Shown: in pieces, positions 5,945 through 14,012 of the stretch | How positions within the stretch are numbered: position 1 is the first letter of the stretch | Layout: each line of letters begins with the position of its first letter | Assembly: GCA_965202955.1 (NCBI GenBank) | Contig: OZ241871.1 | Span: 930,001 to 994,000 of the forward strand | Length of the DNA: 64,000 nt | Source of the DNA: Bin5 sp034422415 | GTDB lineage: Bacteria; Chloroflexota; Anaerolineae; Caldilineales; Caldilineaceae | Direction of reading: 5' to 3' | Program-made: the position numbers and the translations under genes | The notes under the pieces: generated by a model | Database searches by the model: none | What the model saw: the letters and a program-made list of their open reading frames with translations, nothing else | What the model was told of the DNA's origin: nothing

Positions 5945-8900
5945 CTATTTGGCCGTCTTTACAAAGACGATCGTCGAGTACTTGCCCATGCCGTTCTTGT
6001 CTTCGGCACGGTTCACCGCGCGCAGGCGGTAGACGTACCTCGTGTCCGCCATCAGCCCGCTGTCCTTGTAGCTGGTGCGCGTCGACGGCAGGTCGCTGCG
6101 GACGACTACCCACCCGCTCGCGGTCGTGTACCTCTGCAGCTCGTAGCGGACGATGGCCGAGCCGTTGTCGGCCGGCGCCACCCACGTGAGGTTGACCGCG
6201 TTCTGGCCGTCGGCCGTCGCCGTCACCGTCATCGGCCGGCTCGGAGCGCCCGCGACCGTCGTCGCAGACCTGCTCACCGACCAACCGTCGTTGTCAGCGG
6301 TTTGCGGCGTCGCGCGGATGCGGTAGTGGTAGGTCTTGCCGGGCATCAGGCTGGAGTCTACGAACAGCGTCAACCCGATGGTGGCTGCTGCATCCGTTCC
6401 GAGCAGATTGGTGGTCTCCCAGGCGGAAGTGCCAAACCTCTGGAGCTCATAGCCGGTGATGCCGCCGTCCACGCCGTTGTCGTCGGGGACCGTCCAGGTC
6501 AGCTGGATTGTGTTCATGCCGGTCGCCATCGCCGTCAGCACCGGCGCGTCCGGGTTAGCCGCAGTCGTGGTTCCCGCCTTATAGGCCGACCACAGACCTT
6601 CGCCCTGGCTGTTGATCGCGCGCACGCTGTAGTAGTACTTCGTGCCGGCATCGAGGTTCATGTCCGTGTAGGTAAGAACCTTCCCCAGGGTGGCCTCAGC
6701 GACCCAGCGGCCGCCGGACCGTATCCGAAGCTTGTAGCCGGTGATGGCCGAGCCGCCGGTGTTTGACGGCTCCACCCACGTGAGCACAAGCGAGTTGGCC
6801 GTGGCCGCGAAGTCGTCGGCTGCCCAGGTCGGCCGTCCGGGCGTGTCCCCATGCGTGGTCGCAGAGGCCGCGTCAGACATGTTCTCCGCGGACCAGCCTG
6901 CGTCGTTGTCGGGGGTGGTTCGGTCGGCTGCGAGTTGCGGCAGCGCGCGGACTCGGTAGTAGTACTTCGTGCCGGCAGTGAGGCCGGTGTCTTCGAACTC
7001 AGTCACGGTCTCTGCATCTGCGTCGGCCAGGGCAGCGCCGGTGAGCAGATTATCGGTACCCCAAGCGCCGGGGTCGGCATTATCCCATCTCACGAGCTGA
7101 TAGCCGGTGATGGTGGCGCCGTTGGCGTTGGGGACGTTCCAGGTGAGCTGGATCGAGTCGGCGCCGGTGGCGGTGGCGGTCAGCGTCGGCTTGTCCGGAT
7201 TGCCGGCTGCAGTCATAGCCGATACTGGGTCCGACCACGGACCGTAGCCCATGCTGTTCCTCGCGGCCAGGATGTAGTAGTACCTCATCCCAGGCGCAAG
7301 GTCCTCGTCCTTATACATGGTGGCGCCGGCTGCCGGGCTGGCCTCCATCACCCACGTGGAACCGTCGGCACCGTCGTGCACGCGGAGTTGGTAGCCGGTG
7401 ATGTCCGATCCGCCGCTGCCCGGCGCTGTCCACGTGATCGTGATCGAGTCTGCTTCTTCGCCGGTGCCTGCGGTTGCCGCTATCGTCGTCGGCTGTGCCG
7501 GCGTGCCCGACATCGTGGTGGCAGAGGCGGCGTCAGCCATATTCTCCGCGGACCAGACGCCCGGAGTCGAAGCAGTTGCCCGGATGCGGAAGTAGTACTT
7601 CGTCCCGCCTTCGAGCCCGGTAACGGCAAACACAGTCAGTGTAGCGTCACTTTCCAAGCCATCGGTGAGCAGGTTGGTGGTACCCCACACTGCGGGGTCC
7701 GCCGCATCGGGATTCCACTGCACGATCTCGAAGCCGGTGATGTCCGTGCCGTTGTCCTCCGGAATATTCCACCGCAGCATGATCTCGTCCATGCCGAGCG
7801 CGGTCGCGGTCAACTCCGGCTTCGACGGGGGCCGGGCGGCAACGTTAACATTAGCCGATGCATCCGACCATCCGCCTGCGCCACTGCTGTTCACGGCGCG
7901 CACGCGGTATATGAACGTCGAGGCGCCTGGGGCCGCCTTGTGTGTGTACCCCAGAGCCGTCGGCGGGCTGGGCGTGACAAGCATTGCGTCACCCCAGTCG
8001 GCGGCGTCAGTGGCAGCGGTTGCAGGGGCTTCGAAGTCGTCGGTCCGCTGGTACTGAATCTCGTACTTCGTAATCGGCGAGGAGCCCTGGCTAGTCGGCG
8101 CAGTCCAGGCAACCGCAACATCGCCGGTGGCGTCTGTAGGCGTGCCTGTTGGCGCATCGGGCACCCCAGGCGTTCCCGTCTGCGTCACAGTGGTTTCACC
8201 GGACACCTCATTCGACCAGGCGCCCACGCGGCTATCGCCGGAGCCGTTGCGGGCGCGCACGCGGTAGAAGTACTCAGTTTCCGACGTGAGCCCGATACTG
8301 ATAAACTCCAGCCGCGACGCCGGCAGGTTGATAACGGTGGGTTTGAGGGCGGCGATATCGGCGTCGGCCGTAACCGTTTCCGTGCCCACCCAGACCTCGT
8401 AAGCGGTGAGGTCGGCGCCGCCCTTCACCGTTGGCGCCGCCCACTTGATCGTGATCGAGTTGACGTTGAGAACCCACTCGGTAGAGGCCGCCAGTACCGG
8501 CGCGTTCGGCTTGACCACGGGGGTGGTTGCAGACGCCACGTTCGACCAGTCGCCATCCCAGTGTGTACAGGTGGGGTCGGTGCCGGCCAACGCAACTCCG
8601 TTCAGCGCGCGGGCACGGTACTGGTACATCGTGCCGGGTTCGAGCAGCGCTCCATCCGCGCCATGGACGGCGGAGTAGACCGAGCCAGTCGCCGATGGGT
8701 CGGTAAAGCCAGTCGCGACAGCCCATCTCATCCATGCCGAGTCGGTTGACTTCTTGTAACAGAGCTCGTAGCCGGTGATCGGGTCGCCGCCGTTCGCGGT
8801 CGCCGGCAGCGCGGCCCAGGACAGCGTTATCGCGGCGTTGCTCTCATGAGCCTCGACAGTTCCGGCGTGCGTGCCGACGACGGGCGTTCTCAGGACCGGC

Positions 8901-10459
8901 ACGGCCGTCGGACCGGTGGCGGTAGGCGTGGCCGTCGCGGCATCGGTGGGCTCTCCCTCTCCCGGCGTCGCCGCGTTCACCGCACGCACCTGAAAGCTGT
9001 ACTCGGTGGCCGGCGTGAGAGACATTACCGATACCTTCAGATCCGTCCCGGCGGACATCCATGACCCATACGCGCTGGCGGTGGTCACCTTGTAACGGTA
9101 ATCGTACCTGGTAACCGGCGAGCCGCCGTTGAAGAGGGGCGCCGCCCACACAAGGTCTACCTTGCCAGGGCCTGCGGTTGCTGAGAAGCTCGTTGGCGTG
9201 CCGGGCGCCTGCGCCGGTTGCGCCAGCGTGGTGGCGTCGGCCGAGTTCGAGGCCGAGCTCTCGCCGGCCGCGTTGATGGCGATGATGCGGTAGGTGTAGA
9301 CCGCCGAGTCGCGCAGACCGCGGTCGGTGTATCTGGTGGCGCTGCCGGGCTGGCTGGACTCCGTCACCCACTGGTTCTGGGCGTTCAGCATTTCGATGCG
9401 ATAGGCGGTGATCGCCGCGCCGTTGTTGGCCGGCGCCTCCCAGCTGAGCATGATCTGCCGGTAGCCTTCCATCGCCTCCAGCTCCGGCGCGTCGGGCACG
9501 GTGGCCGGGGTCGCCATCACGCTGGCGGCCGGCCCCTCGCCGGTGCTGCTCATCGCCCGCACCTCGAAGGTGTACTGCGTGCCGTTGGTGAGGCCGGTGA
9601 TGGTCACGGTCATGTCCATGCCGGCGTCCATCCAGGTGGCGGGCAGGGCCGCGCTCGACTCGGCATAGCGGTACTGGTAGCCGGTGATGCCGGCGGCGCC
9701 GGGGGGCGTCTGCCAGGTGAGCGTGACCTGCTGGTCTTGCGGCGTCGTTCCGGCCGACAGGTTCACCGGGGCGGTGATGGTCGGCGTGCTCAGAACGGTC
9801 GCGCTGACCTGCGCCGAATAGGGGCCCATGACGCCGTTGGCCACCCCCCGCGCCTCGTAGTAGTAGGTCTGGCCGACGTTCAGGCCGGAATGCGTGTAGG
9901 ACATGCCGGTGACCGTGACGCCATCCCGTGCCCAGGAGGTGCCGTCATGGATGTACAGAACGTAGCTGGTGGCGGCGGGGGTCACCGCGCTAAAATTGAT
10001 TATGTTCAGCTGGTAGCCGGGGGTCGCGGTCAGCACCGGGCGCCCGGGCGCGGTCGCCCCGGCGACCTCGTCGACCCGCGCCGACCAGGTGCCCCGGTTC
10101 CCGTCGGCGTTGACGCCGGCGACCTGGTAGACGTAGCGCGCGTTGGCCGTCAGGCTTGTGTGCGCGAAGGTGGTCGCTGTCAGCGGATTGTCCGCGCCGC
10201 CGTCAAGGCGCTGCCAATCGTTGATGGCGCTGTTATGGGCGTAGAGGTCATAGCGCACTGCGCCGGAGACTGGGCTCCACGAAAGGGTGATTGTGTTCCC
10301 ATCCGCCGAGCGCTGCGCGGTCAGCCCCGTGGGCGCGGCAGGCACCTGCCCCTGCGCGGAGGCGACGCTCGGCGCTTCGAGAGCGGGGACGCCGAAAGCT
10401 CCCAGCATGACGGCCAGGACGAGGGCGCTTAAGGCCAGTAAGCGTGTCGTTTGCTTCAT
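5945..10459 (-). CDS. Giant secreted protein with about 14 fibronectin type III domains
   Basis: 1504 aa from the ATG at 10459, eight bases after AGGAG; a start seven codons earlier lacks this. A signal peptide covers about residues 1-37, ending near SVASAQG. The rest is a continuous array of about 14 FnIII modules of 90-115 residues. Each shows a P-x-x-P entry, a 'W.AP...GG..ITGY' strand and a 'Y.YRVRA.N..G' C-strand. There is no catalytic domain, sortase motif or terminal membrane span, and the last module ends YSTIVFVKTAK. The likely role is a secreted adhesive, scaffold or surface-layer-associated protein. Related secreted paralogues lie on both sides in the same orientation. It has its own terminator. 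Confidence 0.9.
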   Translation of the reverse strand: MKQTTRLLALSALVLAVMLGAFGVPALEAPSVASAQGQVPAAPTGLTAQRSADGNTITLSWSPVSGAVRYDLYAHNSAINDWQRLDGGADNPLTATTFAHTSLTANARYVYQVAGVNADGNRGTWSARVDEVAGATAPGRPVLTATPGYQLNIINFSAVTPAATSYVLYIHDGTSWARDGVTVTGMSYTHSGLNVGQTYYYEARGVANGVMGPYSAQVSATVLSTPTITAPVNLSAGTTPQDQQVTLTWQTPPGAAGITGYQYRYAESSAALPATWMDAGMDMTVTITGLTNGTQYTFEVRAMSSTGEGPAASVMATPATVPDAPELEAMEGYRQIMLSWEAPANNGAAITAYRIEMLNAQNQWVTESSQPGSATRYTDRGLRDSAVYTYRIIAINAAGESSASNSADATTLAQPAQAPGTPTSFSATAGPGKVDLVWAAPLFNGGSPVTRYDYRYKVTTASAYGSWMSAGTDLKVSVMSLTPATEYSFQVRAVNAATPGEGEPTDAATATPTATGPTAVPVLRTPVVGTHAGTVEAHESNAAITLSWAALPATANGGDPITGYELCYKKSTDSAWMRWAVATGFTDPSATGSVYSAVHGADGALLEPGTMYQYRARALNGVALAGTDPTCTHWDGDWSNVASATTPVVKPNAPVLAASTEWVLNVNSITIKWAAPTVKGGADLTAYEVWVGTETVTADADIAALKPTVINLPASRLEFISIGLTSETEYFYRVRARNGSGDSRVGAWSNEVSGETTVTQTGTPGVPDAPTGTPTDATGDVAVAWTAPTSQGSSPITKYEIQYQRTDDFEAPATAATDAADWGDAMLVTPSPPTALGYTHKAAPGASTFIYRVRAVNSSGAGGWSDASANVNVAARPPSKPELTATALGMDEIMLRWNIPEDNGTDITGFEIVQWNPDAADPAVWGTTNLLTDGLESDATLTVFAVTGLEGGTKYYFRIRATASTPGVWSAENMADAASATTMSGTPAQPTTIAATAGTGEEADSITITWTAPGSGGSDITGYQLRVHDGADGSTWVMEASPAAGATMYKDEDLAPGMRYYYILAARNSMGYGPWSDPVSAMTAAGNPDKPTLTATATGADSIQLTWNVPNANGATITGYQLVRWDNADPGAWGTDNLLTGAALADADAETVTEFEDTGLTAGTKYYYRVRALPQLAADRTTPDNDAGWSAENMSDAASATTHGDTPGRPTWAADDFAATANSLVLTWVEPSNTGGSAITGYKLRIRSGGRWVAEATLGKVLTYTDMNLDAGTKYYYSVRAINSQGEGLWSAYKAGTTTAANPDAPVLTAMATGMNTIQLTWTVPDDNGVDGGITGYELQRFGTSAWETTNLLGTDAAATIGLTLFVDSSLMPGKTYHYRIRATPQTADNDGWSVSRSATTVAGAPSRPMTVTATADGQNAVNLTWVAPADNGSAIVRYELQRYTTASGWVVVRSDLPSTRTSYKDSGLMADTRYVYRLRAVNRAEDKNGMGKYSTIVFVKTAK

Positions 10460-10891
10460 AATGTGATCTCCTGAATTCATTAAGTTGGGCTATTGTCTAC
10501 CGTACCGAAACGGCACTGCCGGTTGCGCGCCCTGGCTCTCAACCGGAATGCTGGAACGCAGCTCGGGCGCGAGCCAGGATGAAGAGGGCGCGGTCGGTTT
10601 GGACGTCCTCATACCGTATCTGAACTCTCTGCCGACGCCAAACCGAAACCCTGTCATCTCTGCGCCTTTCCACAACGATGGCGGGCCCAGCCGGGGTTGC
10701 GCCCCTGAAGGAGATCCCGGGGTTGAAGAGCGGAGCCGGGTTCGGAAGGGTCCGGGTGGCCTTTCCCATCCCCTTCCGACCCCACTCCCTCCTCTGCCGG
10801 CTCCGTTGCCCCAAGCCAGCCGGGGCAGTGTACTGCCGGAGCCGCAGACCAACGCACCAGGAGAATCACAACCAGCTATAGCCCGAATGTC
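10460..10891. other. Gene-free stretch upstream of the fibronectin-repeat gene
   Basis: No open frame here has family-like composition or a ribosome-binding site. It probably holds the promoter and 5' leader of the leftward gene starting at 10459. I see no good TTGACA/TATAAT pair. Confidence 0.4.
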
Positions 10892-10948
10892 AAAAAAGGG
10901 GACGCCGGGAGCTTCTCTTCTGCCGGCGGCTGCCGGCGCGCCCCTTTC
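10892..10948 (-). terminator. Terminator of secreted paralogue 3
   Basis: On the minus strand AAAGGGGCGCGCCGG and CCGGCGTCCCCTTTTTTG can pair around a 20-odd-base middle section that itself contains GCCGGCAG/CTGCCGGC-like symmetry. A run of six T follows. It begins 6 bases after the stop at 10954. Confidence 0.65.
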
Positions 10949-10953
10949 ACAAC

Positions 10954-11628
10954 CTACCATGCCTCGACGTTGATGTTGTAATCGGAGCCGAAGTTGAAGA
11001 TGTACTGCTTGTTGGTATCGTACTCGTTGTCCGGGTAGTAGGTGAAGACCCGGATCTTCTTTTCGTTGGGAATATAGTCGACGTTGACCTGCTTGCCGGT
11101 GAGCGGGTTGGGGGCGTCCAGCAGCGGAACCCATCCCCCGGAGGGATACATCTCCGCCAGCTTGCTGAAGGAGGGGATATGGGGACCGGTCACCGTGCTG
11201 CCGTCGGCGCCGACGAAGTAGTACTGCAGGCCGTCGCCCGACTTGACCAGCTGCGCGGGGGTGGCGGCGTGCATTACGATGCGGCCACTGGCTGAAGCGG
11301 CGGGCGGGCCGGGCTTGTGCATCATCTTATCGCCGTTCATGCCGCCGTTCATGCCGTTCCCGTTGCCGTTCATGCCGTTGCCGTTCACCGGGTCCATCGG
11401 GTCGCCATGTCCGCTTGGCCGGGTCGGGACCGGGGTCGGGGCCGGCTGGTCATCCTGCGGATCATCCGGCTCTCCATGGCCGCGTGGCTGCCCGCCAACA
11501 TCAATCACCGGATCACCATGTCCTTCGACCGCGGCGACTGTGTTCGGCCAGACAAAGGCCAGCAGCAAGGCCAGCGCGCACAGCGCCAGCAGGTAGCCGT
11601 AATACTTGGATTTAATGGCGCCTATCAT
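10954..11628 (-). CDS. Small secreted protein, paralogue 3 (GHGDP and Asn-Gly-Met linker)
   Basis: 224 aa from the ATG at 11628, ten bases after AGGAG. An in-frame TTG upstream lies within the Shine-Dalgarno region, and an out-of-frame ATG stops after three codons. Signal peptide about residues 8-33 (KYYGYLLALCALALLLAF, ending NTVAAVEG). The linker has GHGDP, GHGEP, SGHGDP and an Asn/Gly/Met-rich run. The C-terminal domain (about 115-224) is shared with 1907-2530 and 3021-3692: HAATPAQL, GLQYYFVGADGS, NPLTGKQV, DYIP, terminal VEAW. Extracytoplasmic, function unknown. GHGDP repeats in two paralogues point to conserved linker chemistry, perhaps metal binding by His/Asp (inference). Confidence 0.8.
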   Translation of the reverse strand: MIGAIKSKYYGYLLALCALALLLAFVWPNTVAAVEGHGDPVIDVGGQPRGHGEPDDPQDDQPAPTPVPTRPSGHGDPMDPVNGNGMNGNGNGMNGGMNGDKMMHKPGPPAASASGRIVMHAATPAQLVKSGDGLQYYFVGADGSTVTGPHIPSFSKLAEMYPSGGWVPLLDAPNPLTGKQVNVDYIPNEKKIRVFTYYPDNEYDTNKQYIFNFGSDYNINVEAW

Positions 11629-12241
11629 GTTGTCATTACTCCTTTTCAAGTCAATTTGAATCCTTCACAACCTGCGAACTGTCGTATAAGTCCAAGCTAA
11701 CGGATGATCTGCGGCATTCTCTGCCTCCTTTCCATCCTAGCACAGGCAAAGGACCTTAGCCAACTCTCTTTTTTCGCAACGTGAAGGTGCATGAAACCCG
11801 ATGATAGCATGAAGGAGGGCCTTTGCCAAACTGCATTATGGACGGCTGTTGAATGAACAGAGGTATGATAGCACAGCCGCAATAGGCCACAAAACCGGTA
11901 TCGCCGCGTCTGCGGGGCGGTGACCGGCCCCGGCGCGTGCGCCGCGCAGGGCAGAGGGCGGCCAAACGGGGGGCAAATAGGGTGAAAACGGGGCGCGGCG
12001 CGCTGGAAGCGGCAGTCCGCCGGCCTGCAGACGTCCCGGGAGCGGCCTGGACTGCAGGTTGGGCGATAAGCCTACGATCCGGCTACGATCCGCAACGGCT
12101 CGATCGGCGGCCGGTTTTTGCGCTGTGCGCGGCCTACGCGCGAGGGCCTGATGGCTGGCCGAACCTGTTGGGCTGCCTGTCGGACCGGGACAGGGGGCGG
12201 CGGGGAGATCGGGGGCGGGCAGTAGAGGATTGGAAAGGACA
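11629..12241. other. About 600-base stretch without a supportable gene
   Basis: The left part is the leader and promoter area of the leftward gene starting at 11628. The right part is GC-rich, with open frames only of shadow type (Arg/Pro/Gly-rich, no ribosome-binding sites). It probably includes debris next to the transposase remnant at 12278. Confidence 0.4.
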
Positions 12242-12273
12242 GGCCCGCCAGCTGGATTTGCGGCGGGCTCGTT
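12242..12273. repeat. Hairpin repeat, copy A
   Basis: GCCCGCCAGCTGGATTT, then a short variable part and GGCGGGCTCGTT. The 7-bp arms GCCCGCC/GGCGGGC enclose a 12-nt loop. The same sequence with a longer stem recurs at 13725-13761, 1.5 kb away, next to other mobile-element traces. Confidence 0.6.
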
Positions 12274-12277
12274 TCAT

Positions 12278-12571
12278 CCTCGCTCCACACAGCGATACGC
12301 GCCGAGGCCGGTGGAGGACGGGAAGGCGCTGACCGAGGAGAGCGTGGAGCTGGCCGGTCAGTTCGGCAGGTACGGCTGCCGCAGGATCAGCGCCCTTCTG
12401 AAGCATCGCGGCTGGCATGTGAACCACAAGCGGGTGGAGAGGATATGGCGGCGTGAAGGGCTGAAGCTGCCGGTGAAGCAGCCGCAGAGAGGGCGTCTGT
12501 GGTCCGATGACGGCTCGTGTGTGCGTCTGCGGCCTGCGTGGAAGAACCATGTGTGGGCCTACGACTCAGTA
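12278..12571 (+). pseudogene. IS3-family transposase OrfB remnant
   Basis: The frame reads RSTQRYAPRP, then YGCRRISALLKHRGWHVNHK, RVERIWRREGLK, RGRLW and WKNHVWAYDSV. This is the N-terminal HTH_21 region and linker of IS3-family OrfB, up to the first catalytic Asp region. The homology stops abruptly at about 12571; the rest of the DDE core is gone and no OrfA is seen upstream. It is a relic, not an active element, truncated next to the mini membrane gene at 12587. Confidence 0.8.
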
Positions 12572-12586
12572 GTCGTTGCTATTGAT

Positions 12587-12808
12587 TCATCCCCCACTCC
12601 TCAAAGACAAGGCTATCTGTACACCCACTCCAACCCATATCGGGATTGCTATCCCTATCAGCCACTTTATGATTGACAACTGAGACTTTGAAACATCGTC
12701 ACTGGTAGCAAGATGTTCATAGGCGCCGTCCAGCTTGTCGGTCTTTGTCGTCACTTCATCGACCCGATTCTCCAATCGTGTAATTCGTTCCGCGGCATCC
12801 ACAGCCAT
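12587..12808 (-). CDS. Mini membrane protein, 'MAV..RLE.R...TD.L.GAY.HLAT' subfamily
   Basis: 73 aa. AAGGAGAG lies a few bases before the ATG at 12808. It reads ERITRLENRVDEV, then KLDGAYEHLATSDDVSKSQ, then one membrane span (WLIGIAIPIWVGVGVQIAL) and a short tail. The proteins at 14545-14796 and 16072-16284 align from the first residue (MAV, RLE(D/N)R, T(N/D), LEGA(Y/F)..LAT). A strong promoter lies at 12863-12891. Predicted single-pass membrane protein with a cytoplasmic coil; function unknown. The stop codon is only 15 bases from the IS remnant. Confidence 0.75.
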   Translation of the reverse strand: MAVDAAERITRLENRVDEVTTKTDKLDGAYEHLATSDDVSKSQLSIIKWLIGIAIPIWVGVGVQIALSLRSGG

Positions 12809-12862
12809 GATCTCTCTCCTTATAACCCCCTTCCTTTCGCTTGACTCCTAACCCTGCCCTGT

Positions 12863-12891
12863 ATTATCCCCAGCCAACTATCAACTGTCAA
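12863..12891 (-). promoter_or_regulatory. Sigma70-type promoter of the leftward mini membrane gene
   Basis: On the minus strand TTGACA (12891-12886), a 17-bp spacer, then GATAAT (12868-12863), about 55 bp before the start codon at 12808. Confidence 0.7.
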
Positions 12892-13192
12892 GCATTCATA
12901 TGGTATATGCCTTGTAAACAGCAGCGAAACGATGAATGATGGAGCTACCACAGCGAGGTTCAGGCGTCACCAGATTGGCCACTCGCGAAGCCGCCAGGCA
13001 TGGCCAGCCAGCGCCGGCAAGAGCTGCCCGCCAGATCTTCCCCTGCCCGAAAGTGGGCTGCAGCCCCACGCCAGGCGTTCGTCATCTTTTTGCGGACCAA
13101 CGCAGTTTTCCTGGTCGAGCGATGCAGAGATAACCCCTCCCAAAGATTAGAATACAACCGCCCAAAGGCGCAGGCCGGCCTACGCGCCTTTC

Positions 13193-13248
13193 TTGACACT
13201 CTCACCCGTCTACACTAAAGTAGACAAAACGGGGTGGTGAAGGTAGAC
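13193..13248 (+). promoter_or_regulatory. Promoter and palindromic operator of the broken hicBA copy
   Basis: TTGACA at 13193-13198 and TAAAGT at 13216-13221, 17-bp spacer. The palindrome GTCTAC-ACTAAA-GTAGAC (13208-13225) overlaps the -10 box, and a third half-site GTAGAC lies at 13243-13248. This geometry fits autorepression by HicB. The GTCTAC core recurs in the palindrome at 14429-14450. Confidence 0.6.
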
Positions 13249-13300
13249 AGCAGTCACATTGAGAATGATGGCAGCAATGTCATTCAAGAGAGACAAGAAT

Positions 13301-13525
13301 ATGAATTGGAAACTCGGGTGCTCAGTCTGGCGAGAAGGTGAAGCGTATGTGGCTCGATGTGACAACTTAGAGATTTCGAGCCACGGCAAGACGGTAGACG
13401 AATCTCTTGAAAACCTTGCGGAAGCGCTTGATCTCTATCTTCAGTACGCCCCGCCCGCCGAAATCATCTCCTGTCTACTCCGTTTAACCCCGGAATTTCG
13501 GACGAACACAACAACAGTTCACTAA
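13301..13525 (+). CDS. hicB: HicB-family antitoxin, C-terminally altered (copy 3)
   Basis: 74 aa from the ATG at 13301; upstream in-frame ATGs exist but homology begins at MNWKLGCSVWREG. It resembles the HicB at 14005-14307 (WKLECSIWRED, then ECKDLEIASQGRT and a LQEAI..FLEAA helix). After EIISCLLRL it departs into TPEFRTNTTTVH, because a deletion has joined it out of frame to the C-terminal half of its hicA partner. It is probably an orphan antitoxin that may still dimerise or cross-react with other HicA proteins. The promoter and operator look intact. Confidence 0.7.
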   Translation: MNWKLGCSVWREGEAYVARCDNLEISSHGKTVDESLENLAEALDLYLQYAPPAEIISCLLRLTPEFRTNTTTVH

Positions 13526-13623
13526 GAGTTGTTGTCGTCGCCGACCATGGCGAAATCCCAGTTGGAACGCTAAGAGACATTGCGGGCCGTTCAGGACTTG
13601 GACGAAAAGCCTTTGCGAAGTGA
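13498..13623 (+). pseudogene. hicA: hicA 3' fragment fused by deletion behind hicB
   Basis: In the frame ending at the TGA 13621-13623 the sequence reads SDEHNNSSLRVVVVADHGEI, then PVGTLRDIAGRSGLGRKAF. This matches the C-terminal half of HicA (compare PVGTLRNIIRHSGL in 13779-14012). The N-terminal half with the catalytic GSH is absent, so the toxin is dead. Confidence 0.75.
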
Positions 13624-13680
13624 AGGCGTTCTTCCTACTCATCATCCAGAATGACTGACCGGGTGAACTGCTCCATTGTA

Positions 13681-13713
13681 CACCTTGGCTTTTGGTCCAG
13701 TTTTTGGGGCCCA
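13681..13713 (+). repeat. 33-bp inverted repeat, left copy
   Basis: Pairs with 14346-14378 at 30 of 33 positions. The core GGTCCAGTTTTTGGGGCC is fully conserved. Such 'CCCCAAAAA-CTGGACC' sequences resemble IS3-family ends. The two copies bracket the intact hicA-hicB pair. Confidence 0.75.
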
Positions 13714-13724
13714 CTTCAAGAAAC

Positions 13725-13761
13725 AACGAGCCCGCCAGCTGGATTTCTGGGCGGGCTCGTT
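13725..13761. terminator. Bidirectional hairpin terminator / hairpin repeat copy B
   Basis: Perfect 12-bp arms AACGAGCCCGCC (13725-13736) and GGCGGGCTCGTT (13750-13761) with a 13-nt loop, followed by GTCTTT. It sits between convergent hicB/hicA genes and shares GCCCGCCAGCTGGATTT with copy A at 12242. Confidence 0.6.
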
Positions 13762-13778
13762 GTCTTTCCACTTCGCAG

Positions 13779-14012
13779 CTACTCGAAATAACTGCGGTCC
13801 AGACCGGAATGTCTAATTATGTTCCTCAGTGTTCCTACGGGGACTTCTGTCTCATCAGGCACGACCACTGTTATGGTCGTCATTCGACCGAATTCATCTC
13901 GAATGCGAGTTTGCATCACAATGTGGCTGCCTGACTGCCTGCCTTTCTCAAAACCATGTTCTCTGAGGATTGCGAGAATCTTGCGGGATGACATCGGACC
14001 CAGTCTAGGCAT
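13779..14012 (-). CDS. hicA: HicA-family mRNA interferase toxin (copy 2)
   Basis: 77 aa from the ATG at 14012, which overlaps the hicB stop by 8 nt. It reads MPRLGPMSSRKILAILREHG, then FEKGRQSGSHIVMQ with catalytic His30 in GSH, then TTITVVVPDE and PVGTLRNIIRHSGL. All family elements are present, so it should be an active, HicB-controlled mRNA interferase. The pair lies inside the 33-bp inverted repeats at 13681 and 14346, in a segment of about 700 bp. Length and His position equal those of copy 1, but the sequence is well diverged. Confidence 0.88.
   Translation of the reverse strand: MPRLGPMSSRKILAILREHGFEKGRQSGSHIVMQTRIRDEFGRMTTITVVVPDETEVPVGTLRNIIRHSGLDRSYFE

Noticed and set aside
6851..8749. 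632-codon open frame opposite the fibronectin-repeat gene
   Set aside because: Mirror of the repetitive FnIII coding sequence; Arg/Gly/Val-rich and featureless.
10490..11134. 214-codon minus-strand frame spanning the terminator of paralogue 3
   Set aside because: Overlaps the real paralogue in another frame and crosses a terminator; no domain.
11310..11400. CCGTTCATG tandem repeats, possible CRISPR-like or satellite array
   Set aside because: Coding for the Asn-Gly-Met linker of secreted paralogue 3; no spacers, irregular period.
11937..12332. 131-codon plus-strand open frame left of the transposase relic
   Set aside because: Arg/Gly/Pro-rich, no ribosome-binding site, and it runs into the OrfB remnant in another frame.
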